DNA of 64,000 nt from Plasmopara viticola (Eukaryota > Oomycota > Peronosporomycetes > Peronosporales > Peronosporaceae): contig MBPM02000045.1 in assembly GCA_001695595.3 (NCBI GenBank), positions 372,001 through 436,000 of the forward strand. The letters are read 5' to 3'. Both the position numbers and the translations under genes were made by a program. Below, piece after piece: positions 21,301 to 34,299 of this stretch (positions within the stretch are counted from its first letter, which is position 1; each line of letters starts with the position of its first letter). The notes beneath the pieces were generated by a model. The model saw only the letters and a program-made list of their open reading frames with translations. It was not told the origin of the DNA and searched no databases.

Positions 21301-22418
21301 AAAAAATAGTTGAATTCGCTAAAATTCATAAAAAAAAGGGCCAAGAAGGGAATAAGTATGTGGACGAAAGGTCACACACGGCACTAAAAGTGGATATTGA
21401 GGACGGGTATCCGGGTTCACACGCATATCACTATTATCGGTGAAGGATGACACGAAGTTAAAGAAAAAATCTAAGTGATACAAGTTCAAGAGATTACAAG
21501 TAAGTCTTGTCTTTATTTAATCAGCCAGGCAATCGCGGTAATGTTTGCATTTTATTTGACAATTTATTTTCTAGTCGCCCCACATCACGTTAGAAGACAG
21601 CACTAGCAAATGTTTTGGGGAATACAAAGCACAATGTACAAAAAAAATCGTCGCTTTTGAGCGTAAGCTTTTTGTTCTTTTTAGCGCATATCGGTTCCAA
21701 GATCGGTTGAAAGTTTGCTGCATCAAGCGTCTCATCTACCATACTTCTATATTAGATATTGACGATCGCGAGACATACCTAGCGCAAGACGGGGGTGCAA
21801 ATGTAGGCGAGAAAGAGGGCGGCGGAAAAAATTATTTACTTAGATACGTACACGACGAATACAGAAGAGTGCATATATCCATACTGTAGCTGGACAGAGA
21901 ATGGCAATATGTTTATGATAAGCTGATCAGTATAGCGGTACCTGGTGGAAGTCTTATCCAAAATATGACGCGTTTCCTGATAGCTTGTTTAGAGGCAGAT
22001 TGTATTTGCTACACCCAAATCCGAATAAACTCACGGTGGTCAGTACGCCCAGCGGCATGCTTGAATGCTACAATACTAATAAGCGCCCCGGTGAAGTTAA
22101 AGTTTCCTGTGACGCAGCTGCATTTCATCCTTTCGCTCGAGGATGAAATACCCGTCCATCGTAATTTTAAATGAATTTATCGGCTCTGCAAACCAACCAA
22201 GGCAAGACGAGTCATGTTGTTCAGGTAATAAACACTAAACAACACCGACAATTCGTCCATATTGCAGTAATTGTAGAAATCATCGGCTGCCACGTAACCA
22301 ACCATCGGGCTCAAATAGTAGTGACAAGGGCATACCTGACTGTTTCCTTAAGTACACTATTGAGCATGCGGGTATCACAAATTCTTTCTTAATTCTATTA
22401 TAAGAAATTATTGAGTGG
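21301..22418. other. Block between RT N-terminus and RNase H, unit B
   Basis: Homologous to 7001-8060. The intron-like segment is 21500-21574 (GTAAGT...TTTTCTAG). A 60-codon frame at 21707-21889 contains DIDDRETYLAQDGGANVGEKEG. RT palm motifs are not recognisable. Confidence 0.35.
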
Positions 22419-22880
22419 TGTTGGTAGCAAAGCAAGCACCAGTCCTGGCTTTGCCATACTTTACAAATCCGTTAAGCGTGTTTTGCCAAGTTTCTGACAA
22501 TGCCATCGGTGGTGGGTCACGAAGGCCGTGCACGAGCTAACATAATTTAATTTGGGCAGCTTGGTCTACCGAGTGGAGCTGACTCGTTCATGGCAAAGGA
22601 TTACTTTTCATGATGTAAACTCGGACGAACTTTTGAGTGCATCTTCTGAGTTTATGTCCTTTATTGTTTATTTGGGCCGCACTTACCTGTGTACAGCTGT
22701 AGAATACGGTCATCTTTCTCCAAATCTTAACGAGAAAGGTTTTATTCTTTAAGAAGTAATACTTTCGCAATGAATGCATCTCTGGGAGATACTATGTGTT
22801 TGCCGACCCGCATTCGCGAAGGCCAAACTATGAGATAGTACACATCGGCAGGATTTAAAGCTCTAAGGAACAGCAAATTC
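22419..22880 (+). mobile_element. Gypsy RNase H remnant, unit B
   Basis: APVLALPYFTNPLSVFCQVSDNAIGGGS is followed by a frame break: about 18 bp are missing after gggtcac relative to C. The FTVYLG-like stretch and VFADPHSRRPNYEIVHIGRI at about 22795-22855 are still readable. The same catalytic Asp is lost (CQVS) as in unit A. Confidence 0.75.
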
Positions 22881-23009
22881 GATAGGTATATAGAGCAGAT
22901 GCCAGTTAAAAGGCTTTTATGTGATGTTTTATCGTAGGTGGAAGGTGCCAAAGTCAATTTATTAATACCAGGACAGCGATTATAAATGCATCGATATCAA
23001 AAAGGTGAT

Positions 23010-24060
23010 GGTTATGCCTTAAGCCACATCAACAGATTTTTCTCGAGTCGTTGTACATTTGGGGGCATGTGGTGCCTTTATAAGCAACCATTTTGATCAA
23101 AAAGGCGATTCTTCTGGTCCTAACAACATATCGGTGGTGTTACATGGACACGAAGATGGACGAGTATGTGAGGATCTATGACACCTGCTCGAATGTCGAA
23201 TTTGAACTGTACGCACCGACTCCATCACAAAGCCTGCTACTACCGGCGGACCCTGGAAGTCCATAAGTGTCGTCTTTATCTTTGTCTCAGTAATTGTAAG
23301 GGCAACATGGCCATGCCACAGCAAGATAGTGCAACTGGCACCTATTTTAGTGAAAAAAAGCGATGATTTTAATGTTTGCGACCATGGCCTTCCAGTCAGA
23401 TAAAGACTATCGTTTACCGACGCTCTAATGCAATTGCTGCTGCACTCTCTTAACATCTGGCAGTCCACAGACAGGTGGTCCGATGGAAATGGTCAATCGT
23501 GTGCTCAAAGGCTTATTGTTCAGAATGTGCGCTGAAATTTCGCACTTGTGGGCATATGAGCTATCTATGGTTGAGATTGCATGGCTCACGGCTGTATGAG
23601 CTAAACTTCCGCTTTGGAAGCCCTCTACAGATTCGCTACTTCTTAAAGCACGGACGTTTGGAAAAAACGTTCTTCTAAGTCTACTAGCTTCCTTAAGAAA
23701 GCAATTGCGTGACTCTGCCGATAGTCGGCTGGGCATATTTAATGGAGCAAAATATGCAATTCCAATAGATCAAGATAAACAAATGCAACTCATATTAGGA
23801 GTAATCAAAGCTCTTTTATCTTAAGGGTTGTATTTATTAGTACTGAACTGATCACTCGAAAAGGTGAGATCGGCACCTGAGAACAAGATGACACATTATT
23901 TCATCGAGCCATTTACAATTTTGGAAAAGCATGAGCCGTTTTTTTACCGTCTACTTTTACAAAAACGCTGTTGACGCACCTAGCATTCACTGCGAGGCGT
24001 CTAGTGGGGAATCAGATTGCCAAGACTCCTCGCCTCATGTGAGCCCTGATGTTTTCCTAA
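23010..24060 (+). mobile_element. Gypsy integrase remnant, unit B
   Basis: The zinc-binding/core entry is near 23170-23260 and SVVFIFVSV near 23270-23290. SDKDYRFTD is at about 23395. The VNRVLKGLLF-like E-helix segment is at about 23490-23530 and the C-terminal FIEPFTILEKHEPFF near 23900-23945. Frameshifts separate the pieces. Confidence 0.7.
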
Positions 24061-24940
24061 CCCTTTGAAGCGCTACCAATGCGCTTGGTCTTGATAAAAT
24101 GTGAGTTTGGGCAAACATACGGCGGATGATAGTCATACTATGGTGGCCATAAGGATGTGGGGATGAGTCGTAGGAAAGCTTCCACTTCAAGCGTCCGGTT
24201 GTGCCTGAATCTCACTATGGAAGCAAGCGGCTTTTCAACGCAGTTGAGAGATCTCGCTCAAAGACGCGCGACCGTCGATTAGACGGTTAATTTCATGCAT
24301 TAAATGGCCAAAATATTGAATCTTTTTGTTAGGGGTCCCCTGATCGCCAAAGCCGCAAACATTTGGAAACGAAAGAGCCTATTTACATCACGAAGAAGAA
24401 GAAGGACGAGCAAAAGTGACTCCCTGTGGCGCTTCTTGACCGCCAAGGCCATATATACTCCCGTGTGGAGTGTATTGTAAGAGATACATTTACTGACAAG
24501 ACAAGTTCCACTGTGAATGGTGCGGTTATCCCTCTTCACAAAACTCGTGGAAGTCAATAAATAAGCTTCAAAACAATTTCTCGAACGCTACTGCACTCAC
24601 TACGAATTTCAAGCAATACATGGCTTTTCTTCAATCGAACGCTTGTGTCGAGTGAGCCAGAATTGATCGCCATCAATATTTTTAATTGTACCCGAGCACG
24701 AGAAGCAGGACACCGGAAGTATACATCTTCGGGCAAATTATAAGTTCGTGGCCAATGAAAAGAGTGTGATTGCCTGAAAAGCTAAGATGGGAATCGTGGA
24801 TGCTTGTAGCATTAAGCTGCGGCCTTGATTTACACTCAGCATGAGGTCCGCGCAACACAAAAGATCAGCTTGATAGCTCCGCAAAATCAGCGGCTCGAAA
24901 GAGCGAAGGCCCGTTTCACGTTGACCCGTTGCATCTGCGC
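24061..24940 (+). mobile_element. Retroelement 3' end with possible chromodomain, unit B
   Basis: At about 24425-24555 a frame reads ALLDRQGHIYSRVECVLRDTF followed by NGAVIPLHKTRGSQ. This loosely resembles the C-terminal chromodomain of oomycete chromoviruses (D-x-x-G-x-x-FLVEKIL-x-HR ... LVRWRGYPPSHDSW). Tentative. The rest is unassigned. Confidence 0.35.
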
Positions 24941-27041
24941 CTAATAGAATGTCCGGGGATTATAAAAGAATTCAGAGCGTTGAGTACATAAATACTGCAG
25001 CTTTACTCTCTACTTTTATTTTACGACACCTTAAACGAAGTCGATGGACGAGTGTTGAGAAGCCATTGCCAAATGTTTGATTTGCTAACCTCGTCGGTGA
25101 CTGCCAGTAGACTTACTATCTGCGACCAATTTTTCGCAACATCATGTATTTGTAAGCACTTCTGAACGCGGGAGCTTCAGCAGCAATCAACGGGGATCTT
25201 GCGATGAGCTCGACTTATGCCTTAGTGGCGTGAAGCCTAGATGTTGCTGATCACCACATCTGCACATGTAAGAAAATCTCCACGAAGTTGGACCTTATAC
25301 TCGTATAAATCTCGGAATGAGGAGTTTCTCTCCACTGCAAAGATAATAAATTTGTATTTAACGGCTGCATCGCGCGAAAACACATTTCACGTTATAGTGA
25401 CGGTTACTTTCTTTACTGAAGAGAGAAGAAGAACAATCTCCCATCATCTAGCGCACTGCGTATTCTTCGCTTCGATGATGCTCGCGATCGATATCTGCCG
25501 GATGCAAGCCAGGAGCTAGTGCATCGAAACGACGAACCTCTCAACCATATTAGCGAATACATACACTAGGTGATTTTAATTGAGATCATGAGGTCATTTC
25601 AAAAGATTCTAAAGTAAGTCCCATCTATCCGCGAGCTTATTGCTCGATGTGAGCCCCTAAAAAATAAGACTGATCCTTCGTGCCATAATCAATTTCTGAC
25701 CCAGCTGATGGATCTCGCTCTCGCTTATGTGCTCGCAAAGGATTAATACTAACGCTCTTGCGCTTACTCGGCCCAGTTTATAAAAAGGGAAATTTCCAAC
25801 AGAACACTAAGCGTAAGTGCACCTAATTAGAAGTATTAAACATGGACGCGAAAGCTTTTTTGGCTGCAATTTATAATTCCTTAATTGAACGCGGCTATAT
25901 TTCTATCTTAGAGACAATTGTAACCGTTTTTGTACGTAGTTGTAATAGCCTTAAGCAATAACAAATTTTCCCTTTTATTTTTTTGGGTTATTTCTTCCTT
26001 TTTGGTCAAAATAGTGTTGTCAATCATCTTGACTTCGGCCATTTTATCGCGCACGTGTATTGAGAACGGCTTTAATTAGTCTGTGCACTTTGATAGGCTC
26101 TTATCGGCAAGCCGCTCGGCTACTTTTTTCGGGCCACAATGTGTTGGCGTTGTTGGATCGTGAATATTAGCAGGTCCAGTCACGTAGACAATAAGTTCGA
26201 GTCATTGATCAAATTTGTTGTCCCGATTCCTTTATTAAAGCTACGCACATGTTACCTCGCCCGTACGTGCCACGGATTACATTTGATTTGGACAAGGTCA
26301 CAGTTGTAGCTCATCGACTGAGCAACGCCATATTGCATAGGCAAAAGCAACCTGTGTACTCGGTGTCGAGTACTACCACGGACATCATGTCGAGCTCGAA
26401 CAGAGCATTCACTGAAGGTAAACTTAGGCTTGTCTGGCCTTCAATTGTACTGACAACCTTTCCAAAAGGGTATATAGCCATGCACTATTGTCATTTACCA
26501 ACGTGTCTCCTTTGGACCCAATTTTTCATTGAACAGATCGATGGTCTCGAAGACACACTAGTATTGACGCATCGACGTCTTACCCGTACAGTTCGGAATA
26601 AGTAGAGCTCGCTCAATACATAACATTAAAATTAAGCCACATATATTTTTTTCATACGTTGCAACTTGTATTCGCACAAAGCTCGATAAACAATAATTGC
26701 TTGATACGTTGCAACTCGTCTTTACATGAAGCTTGATGAACGATTATCTGAACTTGAGGGACTGATTTGTTTTTTTTTGCAAACGACACGTCTTGGAGCA
26801 ATTTGGGTAAAAGAAGCTTACTTGTTTAGCTTTTTAAAAATTAGGAGTGGGATTACCTTACCTATTGAGCAGTATTAATTAAAAATTAGCAAGGGCATGC
26901 TATCGTACAAACGTTTTTCAAAATTTTCAATGCTTAATTACTCGTACTACTCCTTTACTGCAAATGCAGTGCAAATTTCGAGCAGATACAACAACAGCTT
27001 AACGAAAGAGAACCACGGTAGTGTCGGAGTTCTTTTGGGAT
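24941..27041. other. 3 kb block of unknown origin, unit B, first part
   Basis: Homologous to 10541-12650. The longest plus-strand frames are 25241-25519 (92 aa, containing TFHVIVTVTFFTEERRRT) and 26249-26605 (118 aa, containing ITFDLDKVTVVAHRLSNAIL). The latter is open also in C and partly in D. No known domain, and no start context can be defended. Confidence 0.3.
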
Positions 27042-27369
27042 ATTGTATTGTATTGTATTACGTTATCGCGTTGCCAAGTTATGCACGTGCTAGGCTCAAT
27101 CTGGCCAGTCCACGGCATAGAGTGGTGTCCGCATACGTCGGGTCTCGTTCGGTGGACAGTGCAGCCAGCACCGAGGTCGTGAGGGTCTTCCATTATTTTG
27201 TTTAGCTCTGACTTGGTAAGAGCCCAGGTGGCGCCCTGGTGCTGGAGACCGTCGCGTCGAGGGTGAGACTCGTTAGAGACCTGCAGATGCCCGAGAGCAC
27301 CTGCCCGAAGCGCGCGAGCATTTAGTCCCTGCGCTTGGAAGGAGGGCGTCACCCCAACCTTTTCCGAAG
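27042..27369 (-). mobile_element. Non-autonomous retroposon with (TACAA)n tail, unit B copy 2
   Basis: A 328-bp insertion in reverse orientation: tail attgtattgtattgtat at the left, head ccttttccga at the right. The target-site duplication is tcttttgggat (27031-27041 and 27370-27380). The empty site ttcttttgggatacacg is intact at about 42516 in C and 57791 in D. Its internal frame (minus strand) includes TKSELNKIMEDPHDLGAG. It is a second, independent insertion in the same unit as the 16878 copy. Confidence 0.8.
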
Positions 27370-27380
27370 TCTTTTGGGAT

Positions 27381-28433
27381 GCACGCACATTTGGAGTGGT
27401 AAATGGTTTACTTGTATGCAACAAGACCAAAACAAGAATTTGAATTTAGCAAATTCAATAATGCAGATCACGCTGGTCGTCTGTATTTGCCAAGGTCGTG
27501 AGATTACAAGTTTTACAGCCGAACGGCTATCAATTAATTTCAAAAGCAAGATGCAAAAGAGTGTGACAAGTATTTTTTCGAACGAAAATTTGTGGCTTTG
27601 AGCATGCAGGTAAAATGATTAACTTTTTAAAAAATAAAGGCTTAGTAAGAGCAAAGTTTTACAGAGATATCCATTTTGGATTAAAGCACGACCAACGTTA
27701 CGCAGGTAGCTTATGTGAAGTGAGGTTTTACGCAAAGAAGGGCAGAAAATGTGTGGAACTGATCACGGAAAACAAGGACCGTGGTTATTTGAGACTCGGT
27801 GACTCAGATAGAATCGAGGCGTGATGTCCCCGTACTTGATGTCACGAAAGGAACTGATTTTAGACAAGAGCTGCAGCACAGTTGATGTGACCTGCAGATA
27901 GTGCCTCAATTATGAACATGCAAATGCCATCTTAAAATCTCTTTTGATTGAAACCTCATATCCTCATATTATTGTTCGATAAATTGACATCTGTGTGGTA
28001 GTAAAATAAATAGTGAGCTATGGCGCAATTGTTATAATTTAAACTAATCAAAATCACTGTAGCGGTAAGCTGAAGGCTTGTCTAGCACTAGGCGTACTAG
28101 ACAGCAATATAAGTGAGGATAATTCGACAACGACAATGCTATAATTTTGTATTTTTAAAATAATATCATGACTTTGTCACCATACAGAACAAACAGAAAG
28201 AATCTTTGCCGGCACGTACACCACTCGAATCCTCATATGCTAAATCGTTAGATTTAAACTACATACGGTACAGGTTTAGGAAGATTTTAAATTAATAATT
28301 TAAATACCGTAAGAAAAGAATTTAAGTTTATTTCTATCAATTTTACGTCTTTCAATCAGTCAAACACATTCGCAAGAAGAGTGCATGCAACGAAATTCTT
28401 CTCGCATCATGTCTAACTCGTGACGAACGTACA
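27381..28433. other. 3 kb block of unknown origin, unit B, last part, with effector 3' flank
   Basis: Frame 27615-27824 (69 aa; HDQRYAGSLCEVRFYAKKGRK) is also readable in C and in broken form in D, but no family is recognised. The AT-rich stretch 28290-28380 probably contains the effector 3' untranslated end. No clear poly(A) signal could be fixed. Confidence 0.3.
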
Positions 28434-30049
28434 TTACGAATTAAAGCTAATCCCATTTTGCTCCAGCAATTTGGCAATGCTCTGCGCGCTTGAGTGCTCT
28501 TTTCTTTTTAGTGTCCTATGCACCATGTCAAGAAGTAATTCGGAATTAGGGAAGTACTTCTTCACGACCCGCGAAATGATAACATCTGGCTCCAATTTAT
28601 GATGTTCAAGGACATACCAATACCAGACATTTAAAGCCGGGTGCGCAAAAAGCTTGTCGCCAGCTTTATCCAGTCGAAGACGTCGAAAAACAGCATTTTC
28701 ATCAAGAGACTTCGTTTGCCAATAGTCGAATAGTGCCCTTCGCACACTGAAGAGACGATCTTTCATCTGTGGGTTTCTTGTCTTGATGACTAGCATGCTT
28801 GCTAATTGCTCGTCAGACAAATTCTCACGCATTGCCATAAGTGATTCAGCATCTGTAGCGTGACGTCGCGATTCAAACGCAAGCCACGTCAATAAAATTG
28901 GCCTCTCCACAATGTCCTCAGCTTTCATTTCTGCTCGTTCGAACCCAAGAATGTAAAGCACATTGCTTGCCGTCTTTCCTTCTCCCCTCCAGCACATAAA
29001 CAGCTTTTCTAACTCCTCTGTAGCAAATTCACGCGTGCTCTCGTCTTCTTGCGCTGCCGTAATGACGTTAGCAAGGGCTTTCTCATTATCTCTGCGCTGG
29101 TCCCACAACTCCTTCACCACGTCTTTCACCAAAAGCATCGTTTTGGCGGTAACGACTCTTTAGCGTAAGAAAGCCAGATGCTGACAGCTGAAGATTCCGC
29201 GCCGGCATTTTCGCTGAGAACAGTCAACACGTATCCAAATGGGCGATGTCGTTCCTTCGAGGCTACGTCCCGAAACAGCGCGTTCGTCACCCCTCCAGCA
29301 ACCTTGTCTTCGCGGAGATCAACATTCAAAGCTCCAAGCATTTCAGCCAAGCGAGCAACGCCAAAATTCTCCTTCAGCATTCTAAACAACTCACTGTATA
29401 CTACCTGCTCGCCGATTGACTTGTTCTGTGGAAGCTGACGAACAAAAGAGACAAATGTCTCCAAGAGCGGGTTCTTGAATACGTTGCCCTCGCCGGTATT
29501 CCGTTTCAAGGCACGAAAGACATCAAGCTCTTTCTGGTTCGCTATCCAATCCTTCATCTGAAGGTCGTAATACTCTTTGGCTACGGCTTCCGTCTTTAGG
29601 GACGCTCGACCATCAAATATCAATAAAGCCAGCTCATAGTCGTCAAAGTGCTTGTTCAGCTCGCGGAACATGGCCTCATAAGCCTCTGCAGAGTCTTCGT
29701 AGGCGCCAAGGACACGTCCAGCCCACGTTTGATACCGCTTACTTGCGAATAAAATCCCCTCCGCAGATTTTACGCTTAACTCCTCGAAAAATTCGTTGAT
29801 CACTTTTTGTTTGTCAGAAGCGAGCCTTAAATGCAGAGTTGGCGACAATTCCTCCAACTGCACTACAACCTTTCCGATAACCATATCCAAGAACCTTTCT
29901 TCAAAGCGGTCAAAGTGAGTATTCTTCGCTGACAAGCTCCTCATGTGACTCTGAGCTTGGCCATCCACCGCAATTAAGGTCTTGGTACTTGCCAAGAGTG
30001 TGAAAGCCGACAGCAACATGAAACGGCGCAAAGTTCTAGGCTTGAGCAT
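28434..30049 (-). pseudogene. RxLR-like WY/LWY-repeat effector, copy B, frameshifted
   Basis: Same gene as copies A and D: signal peptide, RSLS, FEER and five WY-type modules. It is 1616 bp instead of 1620. Compared with copy D, four bases (ttgt on the plus strand) are missing between 29135 and 29136. The first 304 residues, through the start of the third module (WLSYAKESLPPKR), are therefore followed by CFW and a stop. The remaining 234 codons stay open in another frame from 29138, with no further stop. The lesion looks recent, and a truncated secreted protein of 307 aa could still be made. The sequence is closest to copy D (shared IFDGR, NKSIGEQ, VKDVVKELWDQRR). The start at 30049 is MLKPRT, here with no in-frame upstream extension. 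Confidence 0.85.
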
Positions 30050-30063
30050 CGCGTTAAAAAGAA

Positions 30064-30077
30064 TTATTGGACAATGA
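30064..30077 (-). promoter_or_regulatory. Oomycete Inr-FPR transcription-start element, effector B
   Basis: TCATT-GTC-CAATAA on the minus strand, 15 bp before the ATG at 30049, identical to the other copies. Upstream of it this copy carries about 7 extra bases (agacattcggga region) relative to A, C and D. Confidence 0.7.
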
Positions 30078-30537
30078 CAAGTTGCGGAGAGACATTCGGG
30101 ACCTTCGAATCACTATCGAGCTATACGGAGCAATAGACATGTCAAGATCATAAGCCATTAAAGCCCGAGATTATATGTCTAATATATTTGTGTACAGTAT
30201 GACTTATTTAAGTAGCGCACTTCTCTGTTAAATAACAAATAGCAGAGTTCCGTGCAAGCATTGCTCAAGCACTTAAAATCAGCAAAAGACCCAGGAAGTA
30301 ACATAATGATGCCCTAAACTAATAAGTTTCTGCTTTGAATGAAGGGCGAGTATGTGTGATGACGAGCACTTTTGGTATTACAATAAAGATTGAGGGCGTT
30401 CTCTCTGATGTACTGTGTTGTATGCAACAATAAGCTGTTGCGTGATCAGATGGTATCCATCCAGAGCATCTTGAACAATTTACTTGTGTATCCTTCTGCA
30501 ATTTAAATCTACAAATCTGAGATGCATACAGTCTTGG

Positions 30538-30750
30538 ATGCGTACCGTAAGCATACACTTTCCTTACATTATGGAGTGTCTTGCAGGCATCATCGAATCA
30601 CACGATCTTAATCACAACAAAGCTATGCCAATAATTACTACATTTGTAACCCCATCTAACAGTCCTCGGGAGTGGAAGGGCAAAGTCGTCAGACTTCCCC
30701 TCTGCTCTTTTATGTTGCTGACAAATCCTAATATTGCAATGAAAGATTAA
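30538..30750 (+). other. Conserved 70-codon open frame divergent from effector B
   Basis: Same frame as 15693-15905 with R for Q in NSPREWKGK and PLCSF for LFCSF. Function unknown; possibly only a recent duplicate of non-coding sequence. Confidence 0.2.
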
Positions 30751-31735
30751 AACCAGAGAGCTTGTCAATAGAGAAATTACATATTGAGTAATCAATGCAG
30801 AAAAATCGGCAATGGTTGGTGCAAACTGAAGTTGCCGAGGCAATTACGGGAGCAAGCCAAGCGGCGAATTCCTCGGCGTGCTGAGCATTGTGCAATTAGA
30901 ATGGCTATGCGCATGTTGTGAACGAAGCGAACATTGATGGCGCCGACCCGGCGCGACAACTGACAAATCAGCTCATAGCTGGGATGCAGTGCACCGTGCT
31001 GTGTATTAATTAGCTTTGCTAGCTCACAACGAAATTAAAGTGACGCTGCTTTATCGGCAGTCTCAAGAAGTGCCTTCATCGCTATTGGTTAGGAGTTATT
31101 TTGACTGTGCTGACTATCAGAAGATTTTAAAAGATACATGTCCATTTTGAAACTTCCTCACATCGCGGCTTTTACTTTACATATTTTCACCCGGTAACAG
31201 CAACGCCCCTTGCATGAGGCATACTCAGCCACTTTGCTGTGGTTTTAAACCAGAAACGAACATATCACGTCGGTCGCGCAGGTCAAATATAATATTGCAA
31301 GCATTAACCACCGAATGTTATTTGATCCTCAGTCGCAAATGATTGCATCACGTGATTTTTTTCGAAAAGTTGTTTCGCTACTTCGCGACAACACGCCGCG
31401 TGGCCTCCTTGATGCGGCTGCCACCTTAATCGCACGGCATTCTCGATTAAGGACCGCGAGCATGCTATAGCACGGGACAAAAATATCTTAGAAAGCTTGA
31501 TTCTGTAAAACATAAAGCTAAGAATTTCGACACGATAATAGGGTGCTATAGAAATATGTAAAAGTGATATAGTTCCTCCATAAATTGCAGTAGTTATTCT
31601 AGCCTCTTATCAAAAATTACAATCAGGGCCACAAAATAACATTCTTATCGAATATACAAATTCTTAGCCAAAGCGTATTGCGAAATTTCGACTAAGGATA
31701 GTGAGCAAAGGTTTGCCTAACATATTCCTGCACGT
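30751..31735. other. Unassigned leader of unit C
   Basis: No gene. Nearly identical to 15906-16870, but without the retroposon that follows there. Confidence 0.5.
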
Positions 31736-33610
31736 CTCATCTCAGCAAGGTGTTGTATGACCCCGTCACACCTGGTTGCACTTCATAATATATCGTACGA
31801 CTACGCGGGTGGATTAATTACCTTTGCAATGGATCCGGGGTCAATCAAACACCTACCAACAATTGTCGGATGCGTAGTTCGCGCTGCTCGGAAGACCTGC
31901 TGGTTTATATTAGCCTTAAGAGGCGAATCATCTGCCGTCATCCTTGCCTGCAAGCAGTTGGGACGCGTCACGGTCTTCGAGCTTACGATCATAATATTTG
32001 TTTTGGCAGCAGTAGCTACGGCGTTGGCGTGCTGTGAACTTCGAAGGAAGCCTAGGTTCTTTCCCGCAATGGGAAGAGAATCCAGATTCTTTTCCTTTCG
32101 TATAAAGGGACAAAAAAGAGTTCGAAGGTAGCCATAACCACTGATGGTTACGTGTGTGTGACGCTCGCACTCTTTCACATGATAAGCCCGTCAAAAGTCG
32201 CCCGTAGAATCGCGTAATCTGAAGGCATTGAGACCAGGGAGTTTTCTAAGGAGCAGGAAAACAAAATGTTGAACATCTATCAGATTTTCCGCTACCGTAT
32301 TTGCAAATAAAGTAGGTTTGAGCTTCGTGAGTCAAAAGAGTTGACGGCCTTCGAGCGCCACTACCTGAACAAAAATAAGGTTGATGTGGTCATGGACAGC
32401 TGAAAGCCAGACCACCCCCACACTCAGTTCTTAAAAAGCAGGCAGCATTATCAGAACGATTTTTTTAGAAAGAGAAAGCCAAAAATATGCTTGCTCCTTT
32501 GAATCCCGTAGAAGGCAGCCCCTCGTCGTACAACACCCAGTGAAGTGATTGGTTCTGTATCAAAAGACTTAAACGGTTCCGAGTAAAGCATAGCCGCTTC
32601 TTGGCTGCGATAAGCAAGGGTCTAAAAAACGTTTGCCTCATTCGATGGCTAACCGACCCTGTGGCTCGAGCGGTTAGCCGCTCGACCCAGGACCGGGAGG
32701 TACTTGGTTCGATACCCATAGGATCCGAATTAGAGAAGCCGGGGATAGGTCACTAAAGTGGACGAGCAATCACACCCGAGTGTGTGACTGCCCTACCAAC
32801 TCGCGCTCGATTGGGTAATAAAAGGATTGGGGGGGGACGCCCCACTGACCGAAAAAGCCCCATAGTGTAATGAGGGGTACGGAACCCGGTCCCAAGATGG
32901 GTCGGATTGCTATCAGCATCCTGCGATAGAGACAGCTTAGTCCTAGCGCGTGGGTTCCGGTAGCTTAAATCTCATTCGAAGGCTTTGAAGGGTCGCTGTC
33001 AAAAGCTGCGCCTTCAGAGCCAGTAAAATGCTGGTCATCATTAGGGGCGAGGCCCTACTAAAAAAGGATTAAATTCTCACGATGTAGAAAAGGTTAATAC
33101 ACGTCATTAAAAGTCAGTCTATAAGCGCTGGACCACTCCTGTAGAGTTTCAGGCAACATAAAACAGCTGGTTGCATGCGCACGTGCGCGAGACAATAAAA
33201 TTTCATTCTAAGTCTTGGTAGATTTGTGCAAACTTTTGCGTGCTAACAAATGGATGCTGTCAGCTAGAATACATTAACTGATCGCCGTAGAGGGAGTTGC
33301 AGCAGCAAATTAGTTGCTGTCCGTCTGAGTAATGGGACGCTTTAAAAATTTCTAGTGCGTAAGATGGATTTGGCTTTAAGATTCGAGGACTTCAATACTT
33401 TTTTTGCTAGGGACAAGTACGACTCGGTCCTGTGTATATCAGATAGAAAAGCACGAGCGTTAGATTGATTTGTGGGGCAAAACTATGGGTATCAGCTGTC
33501 CAATTTCACGCGACAGGGCTTTGTGTTTCGTTTTTGCCACTGTTGAAGTCTAATTTGTCAAAAAAAAATAGAGCTAGGCAGTTACACGCCCAAAGTCAAT
33601 ATGGAAGGTA
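31736..33610 (+). mobile_element. Decayed Ty3/Gypsy gag-protease, copy I, unit C, split by a SINE
   Basis: A frame of 124 aa at 31757-32131 covers the N-terminal gag-like part shared with D (MTPSHLVALHNISYDYAGGL). The capsid end LTAFERHYLNKNKVDVVMDS is at about 32336-32400. The SINE at 32651-32970 lies between the gag and protease parts. The protease start is near 33210-33260 and the DKYDSVLCI stretch near 33412-33440. Stops throughout. Confidence 0.65.
32651..32970 (+). mobile_element. tRNA-derived SINE, unit C
   Basis: A 320-bp insertion flanked by a 14-bp target-site duplication, ctcattcgatggct (32637-32650) and ctcattcgaaggct (32971-32984). The 5' end is tRNA-like with RNA polymerase III internal promoters: box A TGGCTCGAGCGG (32662-32673) and box B GGTTCGATACC (32706-32716). 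The body contains a run of eight G near 32830 and is unrelated to other sequence in the window. No protein. The same insertion at the same site occurs in unit D, while A, B and E have the uninterrupted site. Confidence 0.85.
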
Positions 33611-34299
33611 TTGAAAGTGCTGGTGTTTTTGAGGGTAGTCGTGATGACGTCTTGAATTTTTTCCTTAAGCAAAAAATAAATCTTGCATGTAGCACTGGCT
33701 ACCAAAGACGCTTACAATATACTTCTCAGTACAGAAAGCACAGCTACATAACATAGCACCACCACCAGTGGAAAACAAATCCAATCAAGCTGAAAGCATA
33801 AGTCCACGTAATCAATTCCCTTGCATGAAGCTTACCCAGCCACTGTTGTGGCACTAACGGATCCCATTGGTCGCGCAGGTCAGATACAATACATGCCCCG
33901 AATGCATAGGCATATTTTATCTGGCCGCTGTCAATATTCGGTCGCAAATGGTTGTAGCACGTAGTGGAGTTTTAGTAGAGTTGTTTTGCTGCTTCGCGGC
34001 AAGACTCCGCGTGATCTTCTTGATGCGGCTGCTACCGATAGATACGGGCTTTTTAGCTAAAAACCGCTAGTATGGGACAAAAAGACAAAAACCGCAATTG
34101 TTGATAAAAATAAAAAGAGCCGAGCTCGAAAGCTCGACACGCAATCAATCGGTCTTTTTACCGATTAACATACCAACGTGCTTAAAAATATGTAAAAGGG
34201 ATAAAGCCTCGGCATAAAGTGCGGTAGCGGATCTTGTCATTTATCAAGAAGCATATTTAGGACCACAAACGAGACAATACATTTAATAAACGAAGTTTG

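Larger units (their letters stand above)
15735..30579. repeat. Tandem unit B (about 14.8 kb)
   Basis: Second unit, with the same order of parts as A. Private features are two insertions of the (TACAA)-tailed retroposon (16878-17204 and 27042-27369), a 706-bp deletion at about 18800 and a frameshifted effector. It lacks the SINE found in C and D: the empty site cctcattcgaaggctatgaa is at about 18145. Confidence 0.95.
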
